Below the pieces are notes generated by a model that worked only from the letters and a program-made list of their open reading frames with translations, did no database searches and had not been told where the DNA came from. From NCBI RefSeq assembly GCF_900187025.1, contig NZ_LT906478.1, positions 294,001-358,000 on the forward strand: a stretch of DNA of 64,000 bases, written 5' to 3'. A program made the translations under genes and the position numbers. Shown piece by piece: positions 36,103 to 44,961 of the stretch. Position 1 is the first letter of the stretch, and each line of letters begins with the position of its first letter. Source of the stretch: Listeria ivanovii subsp. ivanovii (GTDB lineage: Bacteria; Bacillota; Bacilli; Lactobacillales; Listeriaceae).

Positions 36103-37497
36103 ATGAAAATAGTTGGTGTTACAGCTTGTCCCACTGGTATTGCGCATACGTATATGTCTGCTGAAAAGTTAACTATGACAGCAGAGGCTCTTGGCTATGA
36201 AGTGAAGATAGAGACGCAAGGAGCAAAAGTTGAAAATGTCTTAACAAAAGATGATATCGAATCGGCGGACTATGTTATTTTAGCAGTCGATAAAGAAATT
36301 GATACATCTAGGTTTGCTGGAAAGAAGGTAAAAAAAGTATCTACATCAAGGGCAATTAAAGAAGCTGATGTTGTGATTGAGGAAACTATTGCTGGAAAAG
36401 GACTAATAAATTATGCGAAGGAAAACACTTTAAGTAATTCTGAACAACCACCCAAAGCAAGTCTGTATAATCATTTTATGAATGGTGTTAACTACATGTT
36501 GCCTTTTGTTATTGCGGGTGGGATTTTGATTGCGATCAGTTTTGCGTTTGGAATTGATGCTTCTAATCCTGACTCTGATTCCTATAATGCCCTTGCCGCA
36601 GCGTTCTCTAAAATTGGTGGAGATACTGCATTTGGACTGATGGTTCCAGCACTTGCTGCCGGGATAGCAGTTTCCGTTGCTGGACGAGCCGGTTTTGCAC
36701 CGGGGCTTGTCGCCGGAACACTTGCAACAGTTGGTGGTTCTGGTTTCCTTGGGGGGATGATTGGCGGTATTTTGGCAGGTTACGTAGCTCACTTCTTTGC
36801 TAATAAAGTGAATGTCACTAAATCACTTGCTTCGATTTATCAGTTGATTGTTGTACCGCTTCTAGGAATTACGATAGTTGGTTTGGCGATGGTTTTCGTT
36901 ATTGATACACCGATAGCTTGGGTGTTAGATGCACTTACTGGTTGGTTAAATGGCCTTGGTGAAACGTCTGGTGTGGTATTTGGGCTCTTGATTGGCGTGA
37001 TGATGGCGGCAGATATGGGCGGACCAATTAACAAATCGATTTCTACCTTTTCTATCGGTCTGATGTCGGCGGGGGTTACCGCTCCAATTGCCGCATGTAT
37101 GGCAGCTGGAATGGTACCACCGCTTGGATTAGCATTAGCCACTTTAATTTTCAAAAATAAATTTACAAAAGAAGAAAAAGCAGCTGGAAATTCATGTTGG
37201 GTACTAGGGGCATCTTATATTACAGAAGGAGCGATTCCGTTCGCAGTGGCTGATCCACTCCGAGTAATTCCTAGTTTGATGCTTGGTTCGGCTACAGCAG
37301 CAGCGATTTCGATGGGAGCAGGAGTTACTTCTATGGCTCCACACGGCGGAATTTGGGTAATGTTCATTCCGAATGTAATTAATCATTTATTTATCTACTT
37401 AATAGCAATTGCAGCAGGTACTGTCGTGACAGCAATCTCAGTAGGGTTATTAAAAACACCGCTAAATAAGCGGAAAAATAAACAGGAGATGATATAA
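36103..37497 (+). CDS. PTS fructose-type EIIBC
   Basis: 464 residues: an EIIB domain (1-100) with the phospho-Cys in VTACPTGIAHTYM (Cys8) and a polytopic EIIC domain (about 125-455) with GGPINKSISTF and YITEGAIPFAVADP. Both are fructose-family signatures. The stop shares a base with the start of the aldolase gene. The sugar could be fructose or a related ketose. Confidence 0.93.
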   Translation: MKIVGVTACPTGIAHTYMSAEKLTMTAEALGYEVKIETQGAKVENVLTKDDIESADYVILAVDKEIDTSRFAGKKVKKVSTSRAIKEADVVIEETIAGKGLINYAKENTLSNSEQPPKASLYNHFMNGVNYMLPFVIAGGILIAISFAFGIDASNPDSDSYNALAAAFSKIGGDTAFGLMVPALAAGIAVSVAGRAGFAPGLVAGTLATVGGSGFLGGMIGGILAGYVAHFFANKVNVTKSLASIYQLIVVPLLGITIVGLAMVFVIDTPIAWVLDALTGWLNGLGETSGVVFGLLIGVMMAADMGGPINKSISTFSIGLMSAGVTAPIAACMAAGMVPPLGLALATLIFKNKFTKEEKAAGNSCWVLGASYITEGAIPFAVADPLRVIPSLMLGSATAAAISMGAGVTSMAPHGGIWVMFIPNVINHLFIYLIAIAAGTVVTAISVGLLKTPLNKRKNKQEMI

Positions 37498-38357
37498 TGT
37501 TATATACAATGAAAGATCTTTTAGAAGTAGGAAAAGAACATCAATTTGCGGTACCGGCATTTAATATCTGTAGTTTTGATATGTTAAAAGCGGTGATGGA
37601 ACAAGTAGAGGAAAGTAATGCACCAGTTATTATCGAAATCCATCCAGATGAAATTGCTTATCTTGGGGATAATTTTGTCGCAACCGTTCGCGAATATGCA
37701 CTTAGAAGTAAAGTTCCGGTAGTTATTCATATGGATCACGGTGGAACCATTCAAGATGTCATGCGAGCAATTAGAAATGGCTACACTTCCGTTATGATTG
37801 ATGCGTCTCGAGCTAGTTATGAAGATAATATTGCGTTAACAAAAGAAGTGGTCTCTCTTGCGCATAAAGTAGGCGTTTCTGTGGAAGCGGAACTTGGGAC
37901 AATTGGTAATAATGGGTCTGCTGAAGGTGGGGCGGACACAATTGTTTATACTGACCCAGATCAAGCAGAAGATTTTGTGAGCAGAACAGGCATTGACACT
38001 CTAGCAGTTGCGATTGGAACGGCACATGGACTCTATCCTAAAGATAAAAAGCCGGAACTCAACATGCCGCTTTTAAAAGAATTAAATAAACGGTTGGATA
38101 TTCCTTTTGTGCTTCACGGGGGGTCAGGGAATCCGGATAAAGAAGTAAGCGAATCCGTCCAGTATGGTGTTAGGAAAGTAAATCTTAGCTCGGATCTGAA
38201 AAGTGTCTTCTTTGAGGAAATTCGTCAGGTGCTTACTAAAAATCCTGAAATGTATGAACCAAACCAAGTGTATCCGTCAGCAAACGAAAAAGTAAAAGAA
38301 GTAGTGAGACATAAATTAAACATTTTAAATACAGTCGGACAAGCAGATAAATACTAA
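37497..38357 (+). CDS. Class II ketose-bisphosphate aldolase (GatY/KbaY type)
   Basis: Zinc aldolase of 286 residues. Metal and active-site residues are seen in HMDHGG (about residue 80), AIGTAHGLY, and LHGGSGNPD. GatY/KbaY-type enzymes cleave tagatose-1,6-bisphosphate; the FBP enzymes differ little. There is no 1-phosphofructokinase or tagatose-6-phosphate kinase in the operon, so the substrate might be a monophosphate or the kinase is elsewhere. Confidence 0.9.
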   Translation: MLYTMKDLLEVGKEHQFAVPAFNICSFDMLKAVMEQVEESNAPVIIEIHPDEIAYLGDNFVATVREYALRSKVPVVIHMDHGGTIQDVMRAIRNGYTSVMIDASRASYEDNIALTKEVVSLAHKVGVSVEAELGTIGNNGSAEGGADTIVYTDPDQAEDFVSRTGIDTLAVAIGTAHGLYPKDKKPELNMPLLKELNKRLDIPFVLHGGSGNPDKEVSESVQYGVRKVNLSSDLKSVFFEEIRQVLTKNPEMYEPNQVYPSANEKVKEVVRHKLNILNTVGQADKY

Positions 38358-38413
38358 TTGCAAGGGCGAAAGGGCTAATTGGAGCACTTTTGCCCTTTGA
38401 GGAGTGAAGTAGC

Positions 38414-39184
38414 ATGTTAAGTACAGCGAAAGAGCGCCAACTGAAAATAGTTAACCGTTTAAAAGTAGAACAATTTATGCGGATTATTGATTTGGTGGAA
38501 CTAGTTAATTATAGTGAAGCAACAGTGAAGCGCGATTTAGTAGAGCTTGAGAAAGAAGGGCTCGTGAGGCGAACTAGAGGCGGGGCAATGATTATTGATA
38601 ACAAAAAAATTGATTTGCCTTACTTGATGAAAATGAACGAGCGAAGTAATGAAACAAACAAAATAAGGATTGCTGATATTGCCAAATCACTTATTCGTGA
38701 TGATATGGTAATTTTCTTAGACTCTAGCTCGACATCGCTGTATTTAATTGATGCTTTAAGTAAATTTGAAGGATTGCAGATTATTACTAATGGTGTAATG
38801 ACTGCCTCGATGTTATCTGAGTTTACTAGCGCACGAGTTAGTATTTTAGGCGGCTCGATTTTAACAAAACGTTACACGGTCAATGGAGCAAAAGCATATA
38901 ATGATGCACTTACGTATAATGCGGATATTGCTTTTGTTTCATGTCGCGGGGTAGATTATGATACCGGAGCAACTGAAACCCATGAAGGAGAAGCCTTAAT
39001 TAAGCAAGCTTTCAGGCGTCAGTCTAGCGAGCTCGTTTTACTAGTTACCGAAGAAAAAGTCGGGCATAAATTTATGCATCAAAGCCTAGCGTGTCATGAC
39101 ATAGATTATTTAATTACAGACTTTAAACTAGATGCTGAAGTCGAAAAACAGTTTAAAGCACATCAAATTACTTGTTTATATTAA
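38414..39184 (+). CDS. DeoR-family transcriptional regulator
   Basis: Sugar-phosphate-responsive repressor, 256 residues: N-terminal winged helix (YSEATVKRDLVELEKEGLVRRTRGG) and a C-terminal DeoRC sensor domain with FLDSSSTS and ITNG. It is last of the fructose-type PTS cluster and probably regulates it. GGAG lies ten bases before the ATG. Confidence 0.92.
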   Translation: MLSTAKERQLKIVNRLKVEQFMRIIDLVELVNYSEATVKRDLVELEKEGLVRRTRGGAMIIDNKKIDLPYLMKMNERSNETNKIRIADIAKSLIRDDMVIFLDSSSTSLYLIDALSKFEGLQIITNGVMTASMLSEFTSARVSILGGSILTKRYTVNGAKAYNDALTYNADIAFVSCRGVDYDTGATETHEGEALIKQAFRRQSSELVLLVTEEKVGHKFMHQSLACHDIDYLITDFKLDAEVEKQFKAHQITCLY

Positions 39185-39185
39185 G

Positions 39186-39228
39186 AAATGTCTAGAAATC
39201 TGTTTTCAGAAGATTTCTAGACATTTTT
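39186..39228. terminator. Bidirectional terminator
   Basis: Arms AAATGTCTAGAAATCT / AGATTTCTAGACATTT, 16 pairs, between convergent genes. Confidence 0.93.
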
Positions 39229-39240
39229 ATTCATTTGTTT

Positions 39241-39858
39241 TTAAGGCTTAAAATTAACGGTTATTTCATTATCTTGAACGAGAATAGCTTCTTTATTACT
39301 AATTGGAACTAATTTTAAGGATTCCTCATTTTCATTTACTATTTTTTGCGTTATTTTTTTAAAAGGTACACTGTTAAAATGAGGAACTGTGTAGAAATTG
39401 ACTAAATTCAAAGCATCATAATTTGTTAAGTTGGGCGCTTTGTCTATGCTGTCCATCGTTTTTATAAATTCGATATTTGCCCCAGTGATGACGGCCCCAG
39501 CGGATTCACCAAGATAGAGTTTTCCAGCTTCAACTTCCACTGTTATTAACTTATCCGCACCAGTTCTTTTTAACTCTTGCAATAAGAAAAAAGTATTTCC
39601 ACCAGTGACATAAATAATATCATTATGAGCTATTTTTTTGGCAATCACCTCAAAACTTGCAGTAGAAACATCTAATTCATCAATTATTAAACCTAAATTT
39701 TCAAGGGCTTTTTTACCAGCTTCTACATAAAACACAACATCTTCAACAAGACTAGCTGTAGGGATAAAAGTAACCGTTTTACCTGCTAAGTCCTTTTCAA
39801 AATCACTAAATATCGTGGCAACATCGGCAAAAGAAGAGGATAGAAAAAGTTTTTTCAT
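39241..39858 (-). CDS. Peptidase E-like serine peptidase (S51)
   Basis: 205-residue protein with the S51 nucleophile motif GESAGA (Ser119) preceded by YVTGGNTFFLL. These are features of alpha-aspartyl dipeptidase E and of cyanophycinase relatives. The spread of the remaining triad residues (DALNLVNFYTVPHF) is as expected. Transcribed divergently from a DeoR/WYL-like regulator with a shared palindrome in its promoter. Physiological substrate unknown. Confidence 0.85.
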   Translation of the reverse strand: MKKLFLSSSFADVATIFSDFEKDLAGKTVTFIPTASLVEDVVFYVEAGKKALENLGLIIDELDVSTASFEVIAKKIAHNDIIYVTGGNTFFLLQELKRTGADKLITVEVEAGKLYLGESAGAVITGANIEFIKTMDSIDKAPNLTNYDALNLVNFYTVPHFNSVPFKKITQKIVNENEESLKLVPISNKEAILVQDNEITVNFKP

Positions 39859-39887
39859 TGTTTTTGGCTCCTTTATTAAGATTTCTA

Positions 39888-39930
39888 ATTATAGTATAAT
39901 GATAAAAGGTATCAAATAGTGACACCTTTT
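39888..39930. promoter_or_regulatory. pepE-like promoter with overlapping 27-base palindrome
   Basis: On the minus strand TTGATA (39910-39915), a 16-base spacer and TATAAT (39888-39893). An inverted repeat AAAAGGTATCA / TGACACCTTTT (39904-39930, one mismatch) covers the -35 and lies 24 bases before the divergent regulator. It is the obvious operator for that regulator. Confidence 0.75.
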
Positions 39931-39953
39931 ATTGCGAAGGAGAAAAGATTTCT

Positions 39954-40901
39954 ATGAAAAAATCAGAAAGACTAAATGATATGATGTTATTTTTAAACGA
40001 TAAAAATTCCTTTCAATTGAGTGACATAATGTCTAAGTATCATGTTTCGCGAAGTACAGCCATTAGAGACATTAAGTCTTTGGAAGAAATCGGTATGCCA
40101 ATTTATTCAGAGCTTGGGAGAAATGGTCATTATAGCATGCTTCGTAATCGATTGTTATCTCCAATTTTTTTCAATGAAGATGAGGTTTTTGCGTTATATT
40201 TTTCAATGTTAACTTTAAAAGCCTATGAAACAACTCCTTTTCATTTAAGTGTAGAGAAATTAAAAAAGAAATTCGAAAACTGTTTAGCGACCCAAAAAAC
40301 AGAGATGCTTCATAAAATAGAAGAAGTATTTAGCTTAGGCTACGTGGAACATAATAACGAATGTGAATTTCTAGATGTGATCTTGCAGTTTGCAATGGAA
40401 GAAAAAGTATGTGAGCTGAAATATAATAAGCAAGGAACGGAGAAAGTGTATATTGTTCAATTCTATAATATTTCGTCCGCATATGGACAATGGTATGGGA
40501 CATGTTTTAACTTTGAAACAGAACAAATACAAGTATTTCGTTGTGATAAAATCTTAGCAATGGAAGAAAGTATTAAATTTGAGCCAAAAGTCTTAGCTAA
40601 TCTCAAAAAGGATAATAAGCAACTTTATAAACAAGCAAATGCCACCAATTTTGAAGTAGAAATAACTCAAAAAGGGATAGATTTATTTTATAAAGAGCAT
40701 TATCCTTCTATGAGTCTTCATTCTGAGCAAGGTAGAAATCTTATTCGCGGTTTTTACAATAAAGGAGAAGAACGATTTATCATCAATTATTTGTTGGTTT
40801 ACGGTGATAATATTATCGCAATTCGCCCAAATGTTTTGAAAGATATGCTAGTAGATAGATTAGCTTATCTGAAAAATCATATGCTGCATTTGATACAATA
40901 G
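39954..40901 (+). CDS. HTH_11/WYL-type transcriptional regulator
   Basis: 315-residue regulator. An N-terminal winged helix (YHVSRSTAIRDIKSLEEIGM) is followed by a WYL-like C-terminal part (VCELKYNKQGTEKVYIVQFYNIS, then YGQWYGTCF) and a tail of about 80 residues. Ligand and targets are unknown; it most likely controls pepE and itself through the palindrome between them. Confidence 0.8.
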   Translation: MKKSERLNDMMLFLNDKNSFQLSDIMSKYHVSRSTAIRDIKSLEEIGMPIYSELGRNGHYSMLRNRLLSPIFFNEDEVFALYFSMLTLKAYETTPFHLSVEKLKKKFENCLATQKTEMLHKIEEVFSLGYVEHNNECEFLDVILQFAMEEKVCELKYNKQGTEKVYIVQFYNISSAYGQWYGTCFNFETEQIQVFRCDKILAMEESIKFEPKVLANLKKDNKQLYKQANATNFEVEITQKGIDLFYKEHYPSMSLHSEQGRNLIRGFYNKGEERFIINYLLVYGDNIIAIRPNVLKDMLVDRLAYLKNHMLHLIQ

Positions 40902-40925
40902 TACCGAACAAAAGGAGGCATTTGC

Positions 40926-41435
40926 ATGGAAAAGTGGGATTTATATGATAATCAGCGTCAATTAATCGGAAAAACGCATATTCGTGGTGAAAAAATGCAG
41001 CTAGGCGAGCTTCATTTAGTTGTTCATGTGTGTATTTTTAACGAGGAAAATCAATTATTAATTCAAAAGCGCCAAAAAGAGAAAGAATCTTGGCCGGGAT
41101 ATTGGGATTTATCCGCTGCAGGTTCAGCACTAAAAGGCGAAACGAGTCAACAAGCAGCCGAACGAGAAGTCCAAGAAGAATTGGGAATCAAACTAGATTT
41201 AAGCAACGAGCGCGCTAAATTTAGTTTCCATTTTGACTACGGTTTCGATGATTACTGGTTCATTACAAAAAACATCCAACCAAGTGACTTAATACTACAG
41301 CAAGAAGAAGTAGCGGATGCTCGTTTTGTGACGAAAGAAGAACTCGAAAATTTAAGCGCCACTGGTGAAATGATTCCGTATTTCTTTTTAGACAAGCTTT
41401 TTGACCTAAAAAATGCTACAAGTAGCCACTTTTAA
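40926..41435 (+). CDS. Nudix hydrolase
   Basis: 169 residues with a perfect Nudix box, G-x5-E-x7-REVQEELGI, near residues 62-84. The N-terminus (EKWDLYDNQRQLIGKTHIRG) resembles the IDI-like Nudix proteins that act on isopentenyl diphosphate or thiamine-type substrates. GGAGG precedes the ATG. It follows the regulator by 24 bases and may be co-transcribed with it. Confidence 0.9.
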   Translation: MEKWDLYDNQRQLIGKTHIRGEKMQLGELHLVVHVCIFNEENQLLIQKRQKEKESWPGYWDLSAAGSALKGETSQQAAEREVQEELGIKLDLSNERAKFSFHFDYGFDDYWFITKNIQPSDLILQQEEVADARFVTKEELENLSATGEMIPYFFLDKLFDLKNATSSHF

Positions 41436-41532
41436 TAAATATAGTTAAAATTCCACTTAACAAATCACGTGCTTACACTTATAATAGTACAGAGACAAGA
41501 GAAAAACTCCAATTTAGAAAGAGAGTGGTAAT

Positions 41533-42252
41533 ATGGGCCGTAAATGGGCAAATATTAAAGAGAAAAAAGCATCAAAAGATAAAACGAATAGTCGTATCTA
41601 TGCAAAATTTGGAATTGAAATATATGTAGCGGCTAAATCAGGCGACCCAGATCCACATTCCAACCAAAAATTACGCTTTGTTATTGAACGTGCAAAAACA
41701 TACAATGTGCCAAAACATATTATTGATCGTGCTATCGAAAAAGCAAAAGGGACTGGCGACGAAACTTACTCCGAACTTCGCTATGAAGGTTTTGGCCCAA
41801 GTGGTTCGATGATTATTGTTGATGCGCTAACAAATAATGTAAACCGAACTGCATCAGATGTGCGTGCAGCTTATAGTAAAAATGGTGGTAACATGGGTGT
41901 AAGTGGTTCCGTTGCTTACATGTTTGATAATACCGCGATTTTTGGTGTAGAAGGTAAGGATGCCGACGAATTGCTTGAACTTCTAATGGAAGCAGATATT
42001 GATGTTCGTGATATTTCAGATGAAGATGGACAAGCCATTATTTATGCGGAACCAGAAGATTTCCACAAAGTTCAAGAAGGATTAAAAGCGGCGGGAATTG
42101 AAGAATTTACCATAGCTGAAATCGAAATGATCCCACAAAATGACATTCAATTAGCAGGAGAAGATTTAGAAAAATTTGAGAAACTAATCGATGCTTTAGA
42201 GGACCTAGAAGACGTGCAAAAAGTATATCATAACGTCGAATTAGAAGATTAA
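41533..42252 (+). CDS. YebC/TACO1-family translation or transcription regulator
   Basis: 239 residues beginning [20 protein letters not shown] and containing [19 protein letters not shown], signatures of the YebC/PmpR family. YebC2-type proteins have been linked to relief of ribosome stalling at polyproline; others act as DNA-binding regulators. This one is of the shorter YeeN type. A probable promoter lies at 41480. Which role applies cannot be read from the sequence. Confidence 0.92.
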   Translation: MGRKWANIKEKKASKDKTNSRIYAKFGIEIYVAAKSGDPDPHSNQKLRFVIERAKTYNVPKHIIDRAIEKAKGTGDETYSELRYEGFGPSGSMIIVDALTNNVNRTASDVRAAYSKNGGNMGVSGSVAYMFDNTAIFGVEGKDADELLELLMEADIDVRDISDEDGQAIIYAEPEDFHKVQEGLKAAGIEEFTIAEIEMIPQNDIQLAGEDLEKFEKLIDALEDLEDVQKVYHNVELED

Positions 42253-42277
42253 AACAACAATCGGAGGAACAAGCAAA

Positions 42278-42610
42278 ATGCCAAAATTACCAAATTGCCC
42301 AGAATGTAACTCAGAATATGCATACGAAGACCGCGGACTCCTAATCTGCCCAGAATGCGGACATGAGTGGAGTGCAGTAGCAGAAGCGCAAGAAGAGAAA
42401 GTATTCAAAGATTCTAACGGTAACATCCTTACAGATGGCGATTCCGTTACTGTCATCAAAGACTTAAAAGTAAAAGGCGCATCTAACCCAATTAAAATGG
42501 GGACCAAAGTAAAAAATATCCGCCTAGTTGACGGCGACCATGATATTGATTGTAAGATTGATGGTTTTGGTCCAATGAAACTGAAATCAGAATTTGTGAA
42601 GAAGATATAG
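42278..42610 (+). CDS. phnA: PhnA-like zinc-ribbon protein
   Basis: 110 residues with a zinc ribbon ([22 protein letters not shown]) and an SH3-like C-terminal domain ([22 protein letters not shown]). Members are called PhnA after the E. coli gene, but the link to phosphonate use is doubtful. GGAGG precedes the ATG. Confidence 0.92.
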   Translation: MPKLPNCPECNSEYAYEDRGLLICPECGHEWSAVAEAQEEKVFKDSNGNILTDGDSVTVIKDLKVKGASNPIKMGTKVKNIRLVDGDHDIDCKIDGFGPMKLKSEFVKKI

Positions 42611-42613
42611 CAG

Positions 42614-42653
42614 AAAAACAGCGATTCTCAATAATTTGGGAGTCGCTGTTTTT
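42614..42653. terminator. Bidirectional terminator after phnA
   Basis: Arms AAAAACAGCGATTCTC / TGGGAGTCGCTGTTTTT between convergent genes. Confidence 0.9.
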
Positions 42654-42654
42654 A

Positions 42655-43368
42655 TTAATTCTGCACAAAAACCGTTTCAAACACAAACGACTCATACGTA
42701 TGCCGCGTAATCGAATATTCAAAAACACGGCCATCTTCCAAATGAGCGAGTTTTTCAATTTCCATCATAAAGGTAGGTTCTTCCAACTCGAGCAACTTGC
42801 TATCCTCTTGATTCGATTTATCACCTCGAACCCAAACATGCGCGCTCTGCATTTTTAATTTCAAATCTTCCCGAATGTAGTTATAAATCGATTCTTCCAA
42901 ATGGCGTGGCTCTAGACCAGGAATAATCGCCAGTGGCATATACGTATGTTCAATCGAATATGCTTTATGACCAACTTCCCTCATCCGAATTATTCGATAA
43001 ATATAGTCATCTTGCATTTCTAGTTTTTCAGCAACTTCCTTTGAAGGCTTTTCAATCGAGAATAAAATAACTTTCGACTTAATATTATCTTTTCCAAAGG
43101 TATTTACAAGCCCAGCCATCGGTCCGAGAGCTAATTCGCCGCCGTTTGTCGAGTGAGATTTCACAAAAGTACCAGCTCCGCGCCGCCTAATGATCATCCC
43201 TTCCTGAACAAGCATATCCAGTGCTTTTTTGACAGTAAGCTTACTGCAGCCATAATCACGCGCCAATGTATCTCCACCGGGCAGTTTTTCGTTAATTGTA
43301 TATATATTTTGGTTGATTTTATCACGGATATCTATGTATATTTCCATGTATTTAGCCATTCCCGACAT
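42655..43368 (-). CDS. GntR/HutC-family repressor (UTRA domain)
   Basis: 237 residues from the ATG at 43368, which has AAAGGAG eight bases upstream. The winged helix spans about residues 8-72 (LARDYGCSKLTVKKALDMLVQEGMI). A UTRA ligand-binding domain follows (about 90-230). It faces the second beta-glucosidase operon and two 20-base palindromes lie between them, so a phospho-sugar-relieved repressor of that operon is likely. Confidence 0.9.
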   Translation of the reverse strand: MSGMAKYMEIYIDIRDKINQNIYTINEKLPGGDTLARDYGCSKLTVKKALDMLVQEGMIIRRRGAGTFVKSHSTNGGELALGPMAGLVNTFGKDNIKSKVILFSIEKPSKEVAEKLEMQDDYIYRIIRMREVGHKAYSIEHTYMPLAIIPGLEPRHLEESIYNYIREDLKLKMQSAHVWVRGDKSNQEDSKLLELEEPTFMMEIEKLAHLEDGRVFEYSITRHTYESFVFETVFVQN

Positions 43369-43410
43369 TTTATTGGCTCCTTTTCTCATGTAATAAAGAT
43401 AGTATATCAT

Positions 43411-43496
43411 ATACTTTTGATAAAAGGTATCCCTATGTCTAAAGGTATATATCTTTTATAAAAAGTATTGTTTTTTAAATAAATGTATGCTATATT
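43411..43496 (+). promoter_or_regulatory. Two palindromic operators and promoter of the second beta-glucosidase operon
   Basis: O1 43411-43430 and O2 43449-43468 share ATAC/TNTTTT-N-ATAAAA-NGTAT. They are 38 bases apart. The promoter TTGTTT (43468-43473), 17 bases, TATATT (43491-43496) starts on the last base of O2. The arrangement fits GntR repression of both directions. Confidence 0.75.
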
Positions 43497-43524
43497 TATT
43501 TTGACAAAAGGGAGGCCATAAAAC

Positions 43525-44961
43525 ATGAAAGAATTATTAACATTTCCAAAAGACTTCTGGTGGGGCTCCGCATGGTCTGCAGAACAAGCAGAAGGCCGCG
43601 GCGACACTGGGAAGGCAAAAACCGTTTGGGAGCATTGGTTTGAAACAGAACCGAATCGTTTTTACGAAGGTATAGGCTCAGAAGTTACAACCGATCATTT
43701 TAATCGTTACAAAGAAGATGTGCAGTGGATGAAGAAAACAGGGCATAATTCGTTCCGTATTTCGATTTCATGGGCGCGGATGTTTCCAAGCGATGGCATT
43801 GGAGAAGTAAACACAAAGGCAGTTGCATTTTATCGTGATTTACTTACTGAAATGAATGAAAACGGTATCAAACCATTTGCGAACTTATATCATTTCGATA
43901 TGCCAGTTGCACTTCAAGATGCGGGTGGTTGGGAATCAAGAGAAGTCGTTGATGCCTATGTTCATTTTGCGGATACTTGTTTTAAAGAATTTGGCGATTT
44001 AGTTTATCACTGGTTTACGTTCAATGAGCCACTTGGACCAATTCTTGGCGGTTATTTAGAAGATTTCCATTATCCGAATCAAATTGACTTCAAACGCGGG
44101 GCACAAGCTGGTTTTAATACTATTTTGGCCCATGCGCTAACGATTAAAGCATTCAAAAAATTAAATTTAACTTCGAAAATTGGCGTGATTTTAAATCTCA
44201 GTCCGACTTATCCGCGTAGCCAAAATCCATATGACCTAGAAGCTGCAGAAATCTGTGATGCTTTTTATACGAGAAGTTTCCTAGATCCAATGGTCAAAGG
44301 AACTTTCCCAGCGAAATTAGTTGAAATCATGCGCGAATATGACCAAATGCCGGAATATACTGAAGCTGATTTGGTTACCATTAAAGAAAATACGGCGCAA
44401 ATTCTTGGTTTGAATTATTATGAACCGCGACGTGTCAAAGCCCGTCTTACTGCTATCAATGAGAAAAGCCCATTTCTACCGGATTGGTTTTTTGAACCAC
44501 ATAATATGCCTGGCAAACGAATGAACATTTACCGTGGTTGGGAAATTTATGAGCGTGGTATTTATGATTTATGTATAGATATTCGTGATAATTACGGTAA
44601 TATCGAATCCTTTATTTCCGAAAATGGGATGGGTGTTGCAAATGAAGAACGTTTCTTAAATGCAGAAGGTCAAATTGAAGATGATTACCGCATTGAGTTT
44701 GTCAAAGACCACCTAGCATACGTGCATCAAGCTATCCAAGAAGGTTGTGATATTAAGGGTTATCACTTATGGACATTTATTGATTGCTGGTCATGGATTA
44801 ATGCGTATAAAAATCGTTACGGATTAGTTTCGCTAGATGTGAAAACTGGCAAGCGGACGATGAAAAAAAGTGGCGAGTTTTATAAAAAAATGAGTGATGC
44901 TAATGGCTTTGAGTATGAAACAAGCAAGATTGTTGGGACGAAAAAGGGAGGAAATAACTGA
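43525..44961 (+). CDS. 6-phospho-beta-glucosidase, GH1
   Basis: 478 residues with acid/base Glu in FTFNEPLGP near residue 170 and nucleophile in ISENGMG near residue 370. GGGAGG precedes the ATG. Followed directly by EIIC and EIIB of the lactose/cellobiose class, so it cleaves phosphorylated beta-glucosides or cellobiose imported by those. Compared with the GH1 gene at 16.6 kb it has the normal NEP motif. Confidence 0.94.
   Translation: MKELLTFPKDFWWGSAWSAEQAEGRGDTGKAKTVWEHWFETEPNRFYEGIGSEVTTDHFNRYKEDVQWMKKTGHNSFRISISWARMFPSDGIGEVNTKAVAFYRDLLTEMNENGIKPFANLYHFDMPVALQDAGGWESREVVDAYVHFADTCFKEFGDLVYHWFTFNEPLGPILGGYLEDFHYPNQIDFKRGAQAGFNTILAHALTIKAFKKLNLTSKIGVILNLSPTYPRSQNPYDLEAAEICDAFYTRSFLDPMVKGTFPAKLVEIMREYDQMPEYTEADLVTIKENTAQILGLNYYEPRRVKARLTAINEKSPFLPDWFFEPHNMPGKRMNIYRGWEIYERGIYDLCIDIRDNYGNIESFISENGMGVANEERFLNAEGQIEDDYRIEFVKDHLAYVHQAIQEGCDIKGYHLWTFIDCWSWINAYKNRYGLVSLDVKTGKRTMKKSGEFYKKMSDANGFEYETSKIVGTKKGGNN

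Noticed and set aside
42655-42758. Plus/minus overlap of the GntR end with small frames
   Set aside because: Shadow frame of 88 codons in another phase of the GntR gene without supporting signal.
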